Shown here piece by piece: positions 50,785 to 60,582 of a stretch of DNA of 64,000 bases. The notes beneath the pieces are model-generated. The model was not told where the DNA came from. It saw only the letters and a program-made list of their open reading frames with translations, and ran no database searches. The position numbers and the translations under genes are program-made. Origin of the DNA: Novosphingobium sp. SG751A (lineage in GTDB: Bacteria; Pseudomonadota; Alphaproteobacteria; Sphingomonadales; Sphingomonadaceae); contig NZ_JABGCB010000007.1 of NCBI RefSeq assembly GCF_013149295.1, positions 186,001 through 250,000 on the forward strand. Direction: 5' to 3'. Numbering within the stretch: the stretch's first letter is position 1; each line of letters starts with the position of its first letter.

Positions 50785-51867
50785 ATGACAAACCCCCTCC
50801 TCACGCCCATCGCCCTTGGCGATATCGCCGCCCCCAACCGCATCCTGCTCGCCCCCCTCACGCGTGGACGGTCGAACCGCGAAGGCCTCGCCAACCCGCT
50901 GATGGCGCAATATTACGCCCAGCGCGCCAGGGCGGGCCTGCTGATTTCCGAAGCCACAGCGATCAGCGCCGAAGGCCGCGGATGGCCCAATGCGCCGGGC
51001 ATCTGGAACCGTGAACAGGCCGAAAGCTGGAAGCAGGTGACGCAGGCCGTGCATGATGCGGGCGGGCGGATCGTCCTGCAATTGTGGCACATGGGCCGCG
51101 TGTCGCACCCCGAACTCCACGGTATCCAGCCCGTTTCAGCCAGCGCCACCACCGCGCCCGGCGAAGCGCATACCTATCAGGGCAAACAGCCCTATGTGAA
51201 GGCACGCGCCCTTGAAACCCACGAAATCCCCCGCCTGATCGCCGATTATGAAAATGCCGCGCGCCTTGCCAAAGAGGCCGGGTTCGATGGCGTGCAACTG
51301 CACGGCGCCAATGGCTATCTGATCGACCAGTTCCTGCGCGACGGCACCAACCACCGCACCGACGATTACGGCGGCCCAATCGAAAACCGCACCCGCCTGC
51401 TGAAAGAAGTCACTGAGGCGCTGATCCGCGTCTGGGGCGCGGGGCGCGTTTCGGTCCGCCTCTCGCCCAATGACGGCATTCAGGGAGTAGAAGACAGCGA
51501 CACCTATGCCCTGTTCGACCATGCGGCAAAGGTGCTGGACGACCTCAAAATCGGCTTCCTCGAAATCCGCGATCCCTTGCCCGGCGGCACGTTCGGTTCG
51601 GGCCTTGGGCCGCGCCGCGCCGCGCATCTCAAAACCATCTTCAAGGGCCCGGTGGTCGATAATGCCGATTATACGGCGCAATCGGGCGCGGCGGCTCTTG
51701 AAAAGGGTGAGGCGGACGCCATCTCTTATGGACGGCCCTTCATTACCAATCCCGATCTGGTCGACCGTATCGCCCATGGGCATCCCTGGACCGAAGGAGG
51801 CGATCCTTCGGCATGGTACGGAAATACGGCAGAAGGCTATACCAGCTTTCCGCCCTATTCGGCCTGA
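50785..51867 (+). CDS. NADH:flavin oxidoreductase / Old Yellow Enzyme
   Basis: 360 residues, FMN-binding TIM barrel: PNRILLAPLTRGRSNREGLA, VLQLWHMGRVSHPELHGIQP and the active-site DGVQLHGANGYLIDQFLRDG, then NHRTDDYGGPIENRTR. The NemA/XenB type reduces activated alkenes, nitro compounds or maleimides with NAD(P)H. The catalytic tyrosine position in IDQFLRD-type loops and His in LHGAN are present. Start ATG 50785; the physiological substrate is unknown. Confidence 0.92.
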   Translation: MTNPLLTPIALGDIAAPNRILLAPLTRGRSNREGLANPLMAQYYAQRARAGLLISEATAISAEGRGWPNAPGIWNREQAESWKQVTQAVHDAGGRIVLQLWHMGRVSHPELHGIQPVSASATTAPGEAHTYQGKQPYVKARALETHEIPRLIADYENAARLAKEAGFDGVQLHGANGYLIDQFLRDGTNHRTDDYGGPIENRTRLLKEVTEALIRVWGAGRVSVRLSPNDGIQGVEDSDTYALFDHAAKVLDDLKIGFLEIRDPLPGGTFGSGLGPRRAAHLKTIFKGPVVDNADYTAQSGAAALEKGEADAISYGRPFITNPDLVDRIAHGHPWTEGGDPSAWYGNTAEGYTSFPPYSA

Positions 51868-51968
51868 TCGCTGGCCCCGGCTCCCCCCTCTCGGCCGGGC
51901 CAGTACGAGCGATGCTGACCAGCAGGATCACACTCCGTCCCCTATGGTCAGCCTCTCGCCCAATGCCG

Positions 51969-52000
51969 CCCGGCCCGCCGAACCCCTACGGCGGGCCGGG
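51969..52000. terminator. Hairpin between convergent genes
   Basis: CCCGGCCCGCCG / CGGCGGGCCGGG, perfect 12-bp stem with 8-nt loop, between the convergent OYE and lipoprotein genes. No T-run on either side, so a terminator role is only likely by position. Confidence 0.5.
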
Positions 52001-52007
52001 TTCGCAA

Positions 52008-52259
52008 TTATTCGGCGGCGCTGGCCGCTTCCTCGGGGGCGGCTTCTTCGGTCGGCGCGGCGCTGGGCGCGGCGGCCACCGCGCGCGGGGCCAGAGGCGC
52101 CCGAGATGTCAGCGCGTCATAGGCAATCATCGCATCGCTGGTCGAACCGTTCAGGATCTGGCCCGAGGCGGTGCGCTGGTCGTCGGCCTTACTGGCCTTC
52201 TTGCCCCAGCATCCGCCCAGCGCCAGCGCGAGGGCAAGGACAGTTACAGCGCGCTTCAT
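52008..52259 (-). CDS. Small lipoprotein
   Basis: 83 residues. Signal [19 protein letters not shown] with lipobox cysteine at 17, then a short Ala/Pro/Glu-rich mature part. The ATG overlaps the lipB stop, so it is co-transcribed. Function unknown. Confidence 0.7.
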   Translation of the reverse strand: MKRAVTVLALALALGGCWGKKASKADDQRTASGQILNGSTSDAMIAYDALTSRAPLAPRAVAAAPSAAPTEEAAPEEAASAAE

Positions 52260-52972
52260 GGCTCATTTCCTTCAGGCTTTGTGGCGGGAGGACAGGCCTG
52301 CTCCAGCTTGGCCAGAAACTGATCCGCGCGGGCCAGCAGCGCCTCGTCCCATTGCTGCGCCGAAACGCTGATGCCGAGGCGGGCCAGCGAAGTGACGCCC
52401 TTTTCGGCAATGCCGCAGGGCACGATGCCGGTGAAATGCGACAGGTCCGGGTTCAGATTGACCGAAAACCCATGCATCGTCACCCAGCGGCGGATGCGCA
52501 CGCCAATCGCGCCGATCTTGGCCTCGGAACCGTCAATGTCGCGGGTCCAGATGCCCACGCCCGCCTCGCTGCGCCAGCTTTCCACCCCGAAATCGGCCAA
52601 AGTGTCGATCACCCAGCCTTCGAGCGCATGGACAAAGCCGCGCACATCGCGCGCGCGTTGCTTCAGATCGATCAGCACATAGCCGATCCGCTGGCCCGGC
52701 CCATGATAGGTATATTTGCCGCCGCGCCCCGCCTCGACCACTTCGAAGCGCGGATCGAGCATGTCGGAGCCTTGCGCGCTGGTGCCCGCCGTATACACCG
52801 GGGGGTGTTCGAGCAGCCAGATCAGATCGGGCGCAAGCCCTTCATAAATCGCACTATTGCGCGCGGTCTGATAATCCAGAGCCTCGCGATACGACACAGG
52901 CTCATAGTCCCGCCGCACGGCCACGCCGTTTTCGAGCAGAATCTCAGCCTTGATTGCATCTTGCATGACCAT
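52256..52972 (-). CDS. lipB: Octanoyl-ACP:protein octanoyltransferase LipB
   Basis: About 238 residues. LipB moves octanoate from ACP to lipoyl domains. Signatures are [60 protein letters not shown] and the cysteine in [17 protein letters not shown], with the Lys in AKIGA. Start is uncertain: ATG 52972, two codons later, or upstream at 52990. lipA is not nearby. Confidence 0.93.
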   Translation of the reverse strand: MVMQDAIKAEILLENGVAVRRDYEPVSYREALDYQTARNSAIYEGLAPDLIWLLEHPPVYTAGTSAQGSDMLDPRFEVVEAGRGGKYTYHGPGQRIGYVLIDLKQRARDVRGFVHALEGWVIDTLADFGVESWRSEAGVGIWTRDIDGSEAKIGAIGVRIRRWVTMHGFSVNLNPDLSHFTGIVPCGIAEKGVTSLARLGISVSAQQWDEALLARADQFLAKLEQACPPATKPEGNEP

Positions 52973-53063
52973 GATTCTTGCGTGGGGCAATCCGCTCCGC
53001 TTATCAAGGGGTCAGATGCGCCGCAGGCATATGGGCCGGGCTTGGCGCGAAAGGAGTACCCCG

Positions 53064-53879
53064 ATGCGTTTTGACAGCAATCTGGCCTGGCGGACGGCCC
53101 ATTCGGCAATTCTTGCCAATCGGGATGTCCTGCTGGCTCTGGCGGGCGTGTTCTTTCTGCTGCCAAGGCTGGCCTTTGCGCTGCTGATGCCCGATCCGCC
53201 CGCCGCGCAAGGGGCATCGCCCGCCCAGGCGATGCAGGCGATGGAGGCCTTCTATGCCACCGCTCTGCCCTATGTGATCCCGATGATCCTGTTTCAAGCG
53301 GTGGGCGTGCTGGCCATCCTGACGCTGTTTACCGACCGCAGCCGCCCGACCGTGGGCCAGGCGCTGTCGCTGGGCGCCAAGGGTGTGTTTCCCTATGTGC
53401 TGGCGCAGATCATGCTGGCGGCCGCAATCGCAATGGTCGGCGGCGGGTTGATCGGCGTGCTGGCGTTGACCAAACAGCCCGCGCTGGCCGGGGGCGGCAT
53501 GATCGTCGTGATGATCGTGGCCATCGCCGCCTATATCCGCATGTCGCTGGTCGGGCCGGTGGTGGCGGTCGAGCGGGTCTATAATCCCGCGCGCGCGCTG
53601 ATGCGGTCCTGGGCCATCACGCGCGGCAATGGCTGGCGACTGCTCGGCTTTGCGCTGCTGGTGGGCGTGGTGGTGATGGTGGCCATGGTGGCGGTCGTTT
53701 CAATCGGCGGGTCAATCGGCGCGCTGGCGGGCGGGCCGGATACGGGGCGGATCATCTCGGCGGTGGTCTCTTCGCTGCTGGCCGCGATAGTGACGCTCTA
53801 TATCGCCGGGCTGATGGCCGCGATCCACCGGCAGCTGGCCGGGCCGAGCGTGGATGATATTATGGCGACGTTTGAGTGA
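53064..53879 (+). CDS. Multi-pass membrane protein (glycerophosphodiesterase membrane-domain-like)
   Basis: 271 residues with about six helices: DVLLALAGVFFLLPRLAFAL, YVIPMILFQAVGVLAILTLF, YVLAQIMLAAAIAMVGGGLI, MIVVMIVAIAAYIRMSLVGP, LLGFALLVGVVVMVAMVAVV and a last one near 235-255. The loop PARALMRSWAITRGNGWRLL resembles the membrane domains found with glycerophosphodiester phosphodiesterases. Start ATG 53064 with AAAGGAG upstream. Function not established. Confidence 0.7.
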   Translation: MRFDSNLAWRTAHSAILANRDVLLALAGVFFLLPRLAFALLMPDPPAAQGASPAQAMQAMEAFYATALPYVIPMILFQAVGVLAILTLFTDRSRPTVGQALSLGAKGVFPYVLAQIMLAAAIAMVGGGLIGVLALTKQPALAGGGMIVVMIVAIAAYIRMSLVGPVVAVERVYNPARALMRSWAITRGNGWRLLGFALLVGVVVMVAMVAVVSIGGSIGALAGGPDTGRIISAVVSSLLAAIVTLYIAGLMAAIHRQLAGPSVDDIMATFE

Positions 53880-53892
53880 ATTAAGGAGGTTT

Positions 53893-54116
53893 ATGCGAGG
53901 GTCTGGGCCCTCGCTCTCCCGTTACTGTCTGCGTTGCGCCATGGGTTCGGCGTTTTGTATGGAACGCAGGTTGGAACTTTAAGGCCGCGGCGCCAACCTG
54001 CGCAAGCTCGCCGCGCCGCAGGCCTAAAAACGAAAAAAGGCGCTCCGCCATAAACGAAGCGCCACCCCATTAAAGGGATTGCAAAGGGTCTAAGACTCTA
54101 TTGCCCGCCGGAGGCA
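53893..54116. repeat. Dispersed intergenic repeat, copy B (inverted)
   Basis: Inverted relative of 5932-6159. On the minus strand the shared blocks appear in the same order: GCCTCCGGCGGGCAA, CCCTTTGCAATCCC, GCCTGCGGCGCGGCG, AACGCAGACAGTA and a GCGAGGGTC palindrome. It fills the gap between two convergent genes. No gene is seen in it. Confidence 0.75.
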
Positions 54117-54138
54117 TAAAACCCGCCCCCGCCCCCCC

Positions 54139-54768
54139 TCAATCCTCGTCCTTCCAACCCCAAAACAGGAAGCAAGGCGGCACGTTGATCCACTCCAGCC
54201 CCTTGTCGATGCGCTTGAAGAACTGGGCCATGAAGTCGCCCGCGCGCGGGGTGAACTGATAGACGAGGAAGGCCCCGCCCTTGCGCAGGACGCGATAGGT
54301 GGCCGCAGCGATGGCCGGACCGACGCCGGGCGGCAGGGTGGAAAAGGGCAGGCCCGAGATGATGTAGTCGGCCTTTTCATGGCCATGGGCGCGCACAATC
54401 TCTTCGACATCCTCGGCCGAACCGTGGACCGCGACAAAGCGGCTGTCGGTGATGGTGTGGGTGAGATATTCGATGAAATCGGGGTTGAGGTCGATGACCA
54501 GCAGCGTTCCGTCGCGGCGCAGGCGGTCGAGGACTGGCTGGCAGAAGGTGCCCACGCCCGGCCCATATTCGACGAAGAGCTTGGTATTGTCCCAATCGAC
54601 GGCGGACAGCACGCGATTGATGGTAAAGCGCGAGGAAGGCACGATCGAGCCGACCATGACGGGGTTTTTCAGGAAGCCTTCGAAAAAGACCCCCCAAGGC
54701 CCTATCGCCCGCTTCAGCCGGCTTTTCACTTTGGCAAGCGGCGCCTCTCCGGCCAGTTCGGTTGTCAT
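54139..54768 (-). CDS. SAM-dependent methyltransferase, PmtA-like
   Basis: 209 residues. FFEGFLKNPVMVGSIVPSSR followed by LFVEYGPGVGTFCQPVLDRL (motif I), GTLLVIDLNPDFIEYL and YIISGLPFSTLPPGVGPAIA match the phospholipid N-methyltransferase/rRNA-methylase-like family. Its members methylate phosphatidylethanolamine. A strong lead, but related enzymes with other substrates exist. Confidence 0.78.
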   Translation of the reverse strand: MTTELAGEAPLAKVKSRLKRAIGPWGVFFEGFLKNPVMVGSIVPSSRFTINRVLSAVDWDNTKLFVEYGPGVGTFCQPVLDRLRRDGTLLVIDLNPDFIEYLTHTITDSRFVAVHGSAEDVEEIVRAHGHEKADYIISGLPFSTLPPGVGPAIAAATYRVLRKGGAFLVYQFTPRAGDFMAQFFKRIDKGLEWINVPPCFLFWGWKDED

Positions 54769-54912
54769 GCTCTTGTCAAATCCCTACCCTAAGACCTGCG
54801 TGCTCTGCCCAAAGGTTTGCAAAACTGCAAGCCCGTTGGCAAGCGGCCATGCGCAACATTTGCCGCAAACCGCGCCCCATCGGAACAGTAATCCACGATA
54901 ACGGATATGGTT

Positions 54913-55257
54913 CTAAAGGATCTGGGCGACCACATCCTGCGGGCGGCACAGCGCCACGCCTTTTTCAGTTTCCACCAAGGGCCGCTCGATCAGTTTCGGC
55001 TCGGCCGCCATGGCGGCCAATACGGTGGCGTCATCGGCATCGGGCAGTCCGCGTTCAACCGCATCCGTGCCGCGCAAACGCAGCCCCGCTTGCGGCGTCA
55101 TGCCCGCATCGCGATAGAGCTGGGCCAACTTTTCAGCCGAAGGCGGAGTCTTGAGATATTCCACCACGCTCACTTCAACGCCGGGGGTTTCCTCCAGAAT
55201 CGCCAAGGTCTTGCGCGAGGTGCCGCAGGCCGGATTGTGCCAGATGGTGGCCTTCAT
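54913..55257 (-). CDS. arsC: Glutaredoxin-dependent arsenate reductase ArsC
   Basis: 114 residues. IWHNPACGTSRKTLAILEET holds the catalytic cysteine (residue 11); EYLKTPPSAEKLAQLYRDAG and LIERPLVETEKGVALCRPQD complete the ArsC/Spx fold, with the arsenate-binding Arg in IERPLV. It reduces arsenate to arsenite. ATG 55257 overlaps the stop of the 2Fe-2S gene. No arsB or arsR nearby; some relatives are YffB-like with no arsenic role. Confidence 0.87.
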   Translation of the reverse strand: MKATIWHNPACGTSRKTLAILEETPGVEVSVVEYLKTPPSAEKLAQLYRDAGMTPQAGLRLRGTDAVERGLPDADDATVLAAMAAEPKLIERPLVETEKGVALCRPQDVVAQIL

Positions 55258-55790
55258 GGGATGCTCCTTTGATCGGTATTGCCGCGCCCTGCTTGGGGGC
55301 TACCGCCCGGCGCCGGGGCCGCGGCAATGGTTTCCAGCCCGCGCATCACCCGCCCGGCGCGCTGGATCGCGCGCACCAGCCGAGGATAGACGCCGCAGCG
55401 GCAAAGATTGGTGACGGCCTTGTTGATATCATCCGCGCTGGGGTCGGCATTGGCGGCCAGCAGCGCGGCCCCGGCCATGACGATGCCCGGCGTGCAGAAA
55501 CCGCATTGGATCGCGCCCTCGGCCACCATCGCCTGTTGCAAGGGGTGCGAACGGTCGTTGCTCAGCCCCTCGATGGTGGTGATGCTGCGTCCCTGCGCCT
55601 GCGCCAAAGTCATTTGACACGAGGGCAGCGCCTGCCCATCGACCATGAGCATACAGGCCCCGCACTCGCCCGTGCCGCAGCCATATTTCGCGCCCGTCAG
55701 ATTGGCCCCGCAACGCAGCGCCCACAGCAGAGGCGTTGCAGCATCCATGCGCAGATCGACCGGATGGCCATTGAGGGTCAAGGCGGGCAT
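55254..55790 (-). CDS. 2Fe-2S subunit of a xanthine-oxidase-family dehydrogenase (orphan)
   Basis: 178 residues. Two cluster domains: plant-type GAKYGCGTGECGACMLMVDG (residues about 33-52) and the helical IQCGFCTPGIVMAGAALLAA with NLCRCGVYPRLVRAIQRA. It looks like the small subunit of isoquinoline 1-oxidoreductase-type enzymes. The molybdopterin large subunit usually follows; here arsC follows with a 4-bp overlap. The last 25 residues are a low-complexity tail. Start ATG 55790 with GGAGAAG upstream. Confidence 0.87.
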   Translation of the reverse strand: MPALTLNGHPVDLRMDAATPLLWALRCGANLTGAKYGCGTGECGACMLMVDGQALPSCQMTLAQAQGRSITTIEGLSNDRSHPLQQAMVAEGAIQCGFCTPGIVMAGAALLAANADPSADDINKAVTNLCRCGVYPRLVRAIQRAGRVMRGLETIAAAPAPGGSPQAGRGNTDQRSIP

Positions 55791-55817
55791 GGCTTCTCCC
55801 ATGCCCGCATGATCCGT

Positions 55818-57866
55818 TTACTTCAAGCCGAACCTGAGCCCGGCCCAAACCGTGCGCGGCGCGCCAATGTCCATGCTGCCTGCCTGATTGCGGGTGATCA
55901 CAGTCACATTGGCCAGATTTTCGCCGCGCAGGATAAAGCTGACGCCGTGGCCCAGCGGGGCCTGAACAAAGGCGCCGATGGTGGTGGCCGAAGGCATCAG
56001 ATAGGCTTGCAGATCGTCCTCATATTGCGAACCGAAATGGCGCAGCACCAAGGCCCCCTGCCAGCCATCGCGCGGTTTCCACGTCACTGTGGCGCTGGCG
56101 GCGATCTTGGGCGTCTGGGCCGGGCGCATGCCGTTGAGCGCGATTTGCGAGCCGCTGGCCCGCACCACCGCATCGGTCAGCGCAAGGCTGCCATCCAGAC
56201 TGATCCTGCCCAGATCGAGGGCGGCGGCAAATTCGAGGCCCCGCGCGCGGATCGCATCGACATTCTGGCGGACGCGGGTGATCACCGTGGCGGTCTGCGC
56301 CGTGGTGACATTGGCGATGGCATGGGCGACGCGATTATAAAAGGCCGTGGCCGACAGCTTCAAAGCCGAGACCGGCGTGAAATCGACGCCCGCCTCATAG
56401 CCCTGCATCATTTCATTGCCCAGCGCCGGATTGGCATTGGTCACGGTCGAAATGCCCGAAGCCACCAGCGTGAAGCTGCGATAAAGCTCGTTGATCGTGG
56501 GCTGGCGCAGGCCCGAATAGGCCGAGCCGCGCAATTCCAGCCCCGGCGCCAGTTTCAGCAAGGCCCCGCCGCGCCCTGTCACCGCCCAGTCGCTGCGCGG
56601 AGCATAGGCGGTGTTGGCGGTGATGGCGCCCGCTGCATTGGCGGCCCGGTTATAGCCCGCATTCACGCTCCAGCGATCCGCGCGCACCCCGCCCGTCAGC
56701 GTCAGGGGCCCCAGCTTCCAGTCATCCTCGGCATAAAGGCCCAGATCATTGTTGCGCCCGCCCGCCCAGCGATAGGCCGTGACCGCCCCGGTGGCAGCAT
56801 TATAGGCCACTTCGTTCAGATCCCCCTTCGCGCTGCGCCAGTCGCCGCCGAGGCGCAGCAGATGGTCCGGCCCGACCGGCGGGCGGATCTCGACCTTGGC
56901 GCCAAGGCCCGTGGCGGGCGTCTGGCGCTGGTCAAGGCTGGGGCGGAACGTGCTGGCCGAAATAGTGACGTTGGAGAAGCCGCGATCCTGAATATAGGCC
57001 AGCGCGTCAAACTGCCACGGCCCGCGCCCGACCAGACGCAGCGAGAAATCCTCGCCGCTCGAATGGCTGGTGGCCCCGGCAAAGCGCAGCACGCGGTGAT
57101 CGTCGAAGATCATCGCGCGGGCCTGCAATTCTACATTGTTGGCAATCGGGGCCACGCCGCGCGCGCCAATCGACCAGCTGTCGTAGCGCGATTTGACACT
57201 GGCCCCCACGCGCTGGCTTTCCGGCGTGGTCCAGAAGCCGTCGCCTCGATCCCAGCGGCCCGACACTTCGGCAAAGCCTGCGCCCAATTTCGGCGCAACC
57301 GCTCCCGAGAGCGAGGTTTCGCCGCGATCATTGGCCAGCGCCTCGCCCGAAATCAGGCCCAGCGTGTCGCGCCCGGCGCTGTTGAGCTCAATCGTCCCGG
57401 CCACAGCCCCCGAACCAAAGGCCCCCGAACCGCCGCCCCGCGTCACCCGCACCGAGCCGAGGCGCTCAGGCGTGATGGCATTCCACGGCACCGAGCCGAA
57501 CATCGGATCGGCCATCGGCACGCCATCGAGCAGCACCTGCGTACGCGCTGCCGCATTGCCGCCCAGCGCGCGCAAGGTCGCGCCTTGGGCCGAAGGATTG
57601 GTGTAACGGCTGTCGGAACGACGAAACTGTTGAAAACCTGCCACATTGGCCAAAACGTCCTCGATCCGACCCGAGGCCGAAGAGGTCAACGCCTCGCGGT
57701 CGATTTCGCGTGAGGAATAGGCCGGCACAGCGGGGGCCGCATTGAGCCCCGCGCCGGTCACGATGATCGGCGAAGCAGCCTCTTCATCGGCCGCATGCGC
57801 CGCCACCGGCATCAAAGCCGCCCCGGCAAGCATGATCGCCCGCAGACTTTGCGCGCCCAGTTTCAT
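55818..57866 (-). CDS. TonB-dependent receptor
   Basis: 682 residues from ATG 57866 (AAGGGGA upstream). Signal peptide to about AAHA (residue 26), a plug domain (GRIEDVLANVAGFQQFRRSD; ALGGNAAARTQVLLDGVPMA; VRVTRGGGSGAFGSGAVAGT), then a beta-barrel ending RTVWAGLRFGLK, with the terminal aromatic signature slightly changed to LK. The substrate is unknown; vitamin B12 and siderophore receptors are alike at this level. It lies just upstream of the 2Fe-2S/arsC pair on the same strand. Confidence 0.9.
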   Translation of the reverse strand: MKLGAQSLRAIMLAGAALMPVAAHAADEEAASPIIVTGAGLNAAPAVPAYSSREIDREALTSSASGRIEDVLANVAGFQQFRRSDSRYTNPSAQGATLRALGGNAAARTQVLLDGVPMADPMFGSVPWNAITPERLGSVRVTRGGGSGAFGSGAVAGTIELNSAGRDTLGLISGEALANDRGETSLSGAVAPKLGAGFAEVSGRWDRGDGFWTTPESQRVGASVKSRYDSWSIGARGVAPIANNVELQARAMIFDDHRVLRFAGATSHSSGEDFSLRLVGRGPWQFDALAYIQDRGFSNVTISASTFRPSLDQRQTPATGLGAKVEIRPPVGPDHLLRLGGDWRSAKGDLNEVAYNAATGAVTAYRWAGGRNNDLGLYAEDDWKLGPLTLTGGVRADRWSVNAGYNRAANAAGAITANTAYAPRSDWAVTGRGGALLKLAPGLELRGSAYSGLRQPTINELYRSFTLVASGISTVTNANPALGNEMMQGYEAGVDFTPVSALKLSATAFYNRVAHAIANVTTAQTATVITRVRQNVDAIRARGLEFAAALDLGRISLDGSLALTDAVVRASGSQIALNGMRPAQTPKIAASATVTWKPRDGWQGALVLRHFGSQYEDDLQAYLMPSATTIGAFVQAPLGHGVSFILRGENLANVTVITRNQAGSMDIGAPRTVWAGLRFGLK

Positions 57867-58137
57867 CCTCAAATCCCCTTAATATGCTTTTGATGCGACC
57901 TTATTGATCCGCCCCCACCCTGCCAAGATGGCCGATAGGACGAGGCGCCTTTGGCCTTTGACCCAACAGCATGTCCTTGAGCCGCGCAGGAAAAACAAGA
58001 GCTGGGAGCGAACAGGAGCATTTTTCCTGCCGCCCTGTGCCTCGCGCGTCCCACTTGCAACAACCGCCCGGCGCAAATGCATTATGAACACCATGGGATC
58101 AATCGACAGGGCCGATTAACCCGTGTAAGGCTGGGCC

Positions 58138-60081
58138 ATGGAAGCTGAACTGAAGACGCCGATCCTGGATCGAGTGAAGGTGCCTGCCGACATGCGCGGC
58201 CTGTCGATGGGCGAATTGCGCCAGTTGGCCGATGACGTGCGCCAGGAAATGATCCACACCGTTGGGCAGACCGGGGGCCATCTGGGCTCGGGCCTTGGCG
58301 TGGTGGAATTGACCGTGGCGCTGCATTACGTGTTCGACACGCCGCGCGACAAGGTGATCTGGGACGTGGGCCATCAGGCCTATCCGCACAAGATCGTCAC
58401 CGGGCGGCGCGACCGCATCCGCACCCTGCGCCAGCCGGGCGGCCTGTCGGGTTTCACCAAACGCAGCGAATCAGAATACGACCCCTTTGGCGCAGCCCAT
58501 TCCAGCACCTCGATTTCCGCCGCCATCGGCTTTGCCATGGCCAACAAGATGAGCGATCAGCCCGGCAAGGCGATTGCCGTCATCGGCGATGGTTCGATGA
58601 GCGCAGGCATGGCCTATGAGGCGATGAACAATGCGCAAGGCGCGGGCAACCGGCTGGTCGTCATCCTCAATGACAATGATATGTCGATTGCGCCCCCGGT
58701 CGGCGGGCTTTCGGCTTACCTCGCGCGGCTGGTATCCTCGCGCCCCTTCCTCGAACTGCGCGAAATGGCCAAGAAGCTCTCGCGCCACCTGCCCGCGCCT
58801 TTGTCGCGCGCGGCCAGCAAGACCGACGAATTCGCGCGCGGCATGGTGATGGGCGGAACCCTGTTCGAGGAACTGGGCTTTTATTATGTCGGCCCGATTG
58901 ACGGGCATAATCTGGATCAGTTGATCCCGGTGCTGGAAAATGTCCGCGATGCGGCGGCGGGCCCCTGCCTGATCCATGTCGTCACGCAAAAGGGCAAGGG
59001 CTATGGCCCGGCCGAGGCGGCGGCGGACAAGTATCACGGCGTCCAGAAATTCAACGTCGTCACCGGCGAACAGGTCAAGGCCCCGGCCAAGGCACCTGCC
59101 TATCAGAACGTGTTTGGCGAAACGCTGGCCAAGATTGCCGATACGGACAAGCGGATCGTGGCGATCACCGCCGCCATGCCCAGCGGCACGGGCGTCGACA
59201 AATTCGCCAAGGCGCACCCGGATCGCAGCTTTGACGTCGGCATTGCCGAACAGCATGCCGTGACCTTTGCCGCCGGTTTGGCCGCGCAGGGGATGCGTCC
59301 GTTCTGCGCGATCTATTCCACCTTCCTTCAGCGCGCCTATGATCAGGTCGTACATGATGTGGCGATCCAGAACCTGCCGGTGCGTTTCGCGATTGACCGC
59401 GCAGGGCTGGTGGGCGCCGATGGCGCGACCCATGCCGGCACGTTCGACATCACCTATCTGGCTTCGCTGCCCAATTTCGTGGTGATGGCGGCGGCTGATG
59501 AGGCCGAACTGGTCCATATGACCTATACGGCGGCCTGTCATGACAGCGGGCCGATTGCCTTCCGCTATCCGCGCGGCAATGGCACGGGCGTGGAAATGCC
59601 TGCGGTTCCGCAATTGCTGGAGATCGGCAAGGGGCGAATCGTGCGCGGCGGAACCGGCAAGATCGCCATCCTCTCGCTGGGCACCCGTCTGGCCGAGGCG
59701 GTCAAGGCCGCCGAGGTACTGGAAGCCAAGGGCCTGCCCACGACCGTGGCCGACCTGCGCTTTGCCAAGCCGCTGGATGAGGATCTGATCCGCCGTCTGG
59801 CCTCCACGCATGAGGTGGTCGTCACCATCGAGGAAGGCGCGATCGGCGGCCTTGGCTCGCATGTGCTGACGCTGGCCAGCGACGAAGGGCTGACCGATGG
59901 CGGATTGAAGATCCGCACGATGCGTCTGCCCGATGTGTTTCAGGATCATGATGCGCCCGACAAGCAGTATGACACGGCGGGCCTGAACGCGCCGCATATC
60001 GTGGAAACGGTGCTCAAGGCGCTGCGTTGGAACGATGCGGAAATCGTGAGCGCCGATATCGTGGGCGAGGCCCGCGCTTGA
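58138..60081 (+). CDS. dxs: 1-deoxy-D-xylulose-5-phosphate synthase
   Basis: 647 residues. Dxs makes DXP from pyruvate and glyceraldehyde 3-phosphate, the first MEP-pathway step, using Th[38 protein letters not shown], the ThDP motif [38 protein letters not shown] and [20 protein letters not shown] are all present. Length is normal. With ispH nearby it gives both ends of the pathway beside hopanoid genes. Its stop overlaps the next TTG. Confidence 0.96.
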   Translation: MEAELKTPILDRVKVPADMRGLSMGELRQLADDVRQEMIHTVGQTGGHLGSGLGVVELTVALHYVFDTPRDKVIWDVGHQAYPHKIVTGRRDRIRTLRQPGGLSGFTKRSESEYDPFGAAHSSTSISAAIGFAMANKMSDQPGKAIAVIGDGSMSAGMAYEAMNNAQGAGNRLVVILNDNDMSIAPPVGGLSAYLARLVSSRPFLELREMAKKLSRHLPAPLSRAASKTDEFARGMVMGGTLFEELGFYYVGPIDGHNLDQLIPVLENVRDAAAGPCLIHVVTQKGKGYGPAEAAADKYHGVQKFNVVTGEQVKAPAKAPAYQNVFGETLAKIADTDKRIVAITAAMPSGTGVDKFAKAHPDRSFDVGIAEQHAVTFAAGLAAQGMRPFCAIYSTFLQRAYDQVVHDVAIQNLPVRFAIDRAGLVGADGATHAGTFDITYLASLPNFVVMAAADEAELVHMTYTAACHDSGPIAFRYPRGNGTGVEMPAVPQLLEIGKGRIVRGGTGKIAILSLGTRLAEAVKAAEVLEAKGLPTTVADLRFAKPLDEDLIRRLASTHEVVVTIEEGAIGGLGSHVLTLASDEGLTDGGLKIRTMRLPDVFQDHDAPDKQYDTAGLNAPHIVETVLKALRWNDAEIVSADIVGEARA

Positions 60082-60497
60082 GCCTTGCGCTGATCGCTCT
60101 GACGCTGGCCGATGCGATAATGCCGCCCCCGGCTGCCCCGTCGCTGACGGTGACGGTGGATAATGTCCGCTCGAATGCGGGCCGGGTGCATGTTGCGCTC
60201 TGCCCGCAAAAGAGCTTTTTGAAGGATGATTGCGTGCTGGAGGCATCGGCCCCCGCGCAAAAGGGCTCGACCAGCGTGACCTTTGCCAATGTGCCCCCCG
60301 GCGAATGGGCGGCGCAGGTGTTTCAGGACGAGAATGGCAACAAGAAAGTCGACCGCAACTTCCTTGGCATTCCCAGGGAAGGCGTCGGTTTTTCGCGCGA
60401 TGCCAAGATCGTGTTTGGCCCGCCCAAATGGCGCGATGCGGTGTTCACCCATGAGGCAAAGCCGCAGGTGATCCGTCTGGCCCTACGCTATTTCTAA
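60078..60497 (+). CDS. DUF2141 secreted protein
   Basis: 139 residues from a TTG at 60078 that overlaps the dxs stop; the N-terminus [20 protein letters not shown] is signal-like. The DUF2141 domain shows [20 protein letters not shown] and [20 protein letters not shown], then [13 protein letters not shown]. Function unknown; members are small periplasmic or secreted beta-sandwiches. An ATG at 60120 would lose the signal peptide. Confidence 0.8.
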   Translation: MSLALIALTLADAIMPPPAAPSLTVTVDNVRSNAGRVHVALCPQKSFLKDDCVLEASAPAQKGSTSVTFANVPPGEWAAQVFQDENGNKKVDRNFLGIPREGVGFSRDAKIVFGPPKWRDAVFTHEAKPQVIRLALRYF

Positions 60498-60525
60498 AAG
60501 CGCTATTTCTGAGCCCATTGGGTTC

Positions 60526-60575
60526 GCATGAAAAAGCCCCGTTGCGTCCATCGACGCAACGGGGCTTTTTCATGC
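60526..60575. terminator. Strong bidirectional terminator
   Basis: A perfect 23-bp inverted repeat with a 4-nt loop (CATC) between convergent genes. The stems contain AAAAAGCCCC and GGGGCTTTTT, so T-runs occur on both strands. Confidence 0.88.
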
Positions 60576-60582
60576 CTGCCGC

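Noticed and set aside
55269..57713. 814-codon plus-strand ORF
   Set aside because: Antisense to the TonB receptor and the 2Fe-2S subunit; composition typical of a shadow frame in GC-rich DNA.
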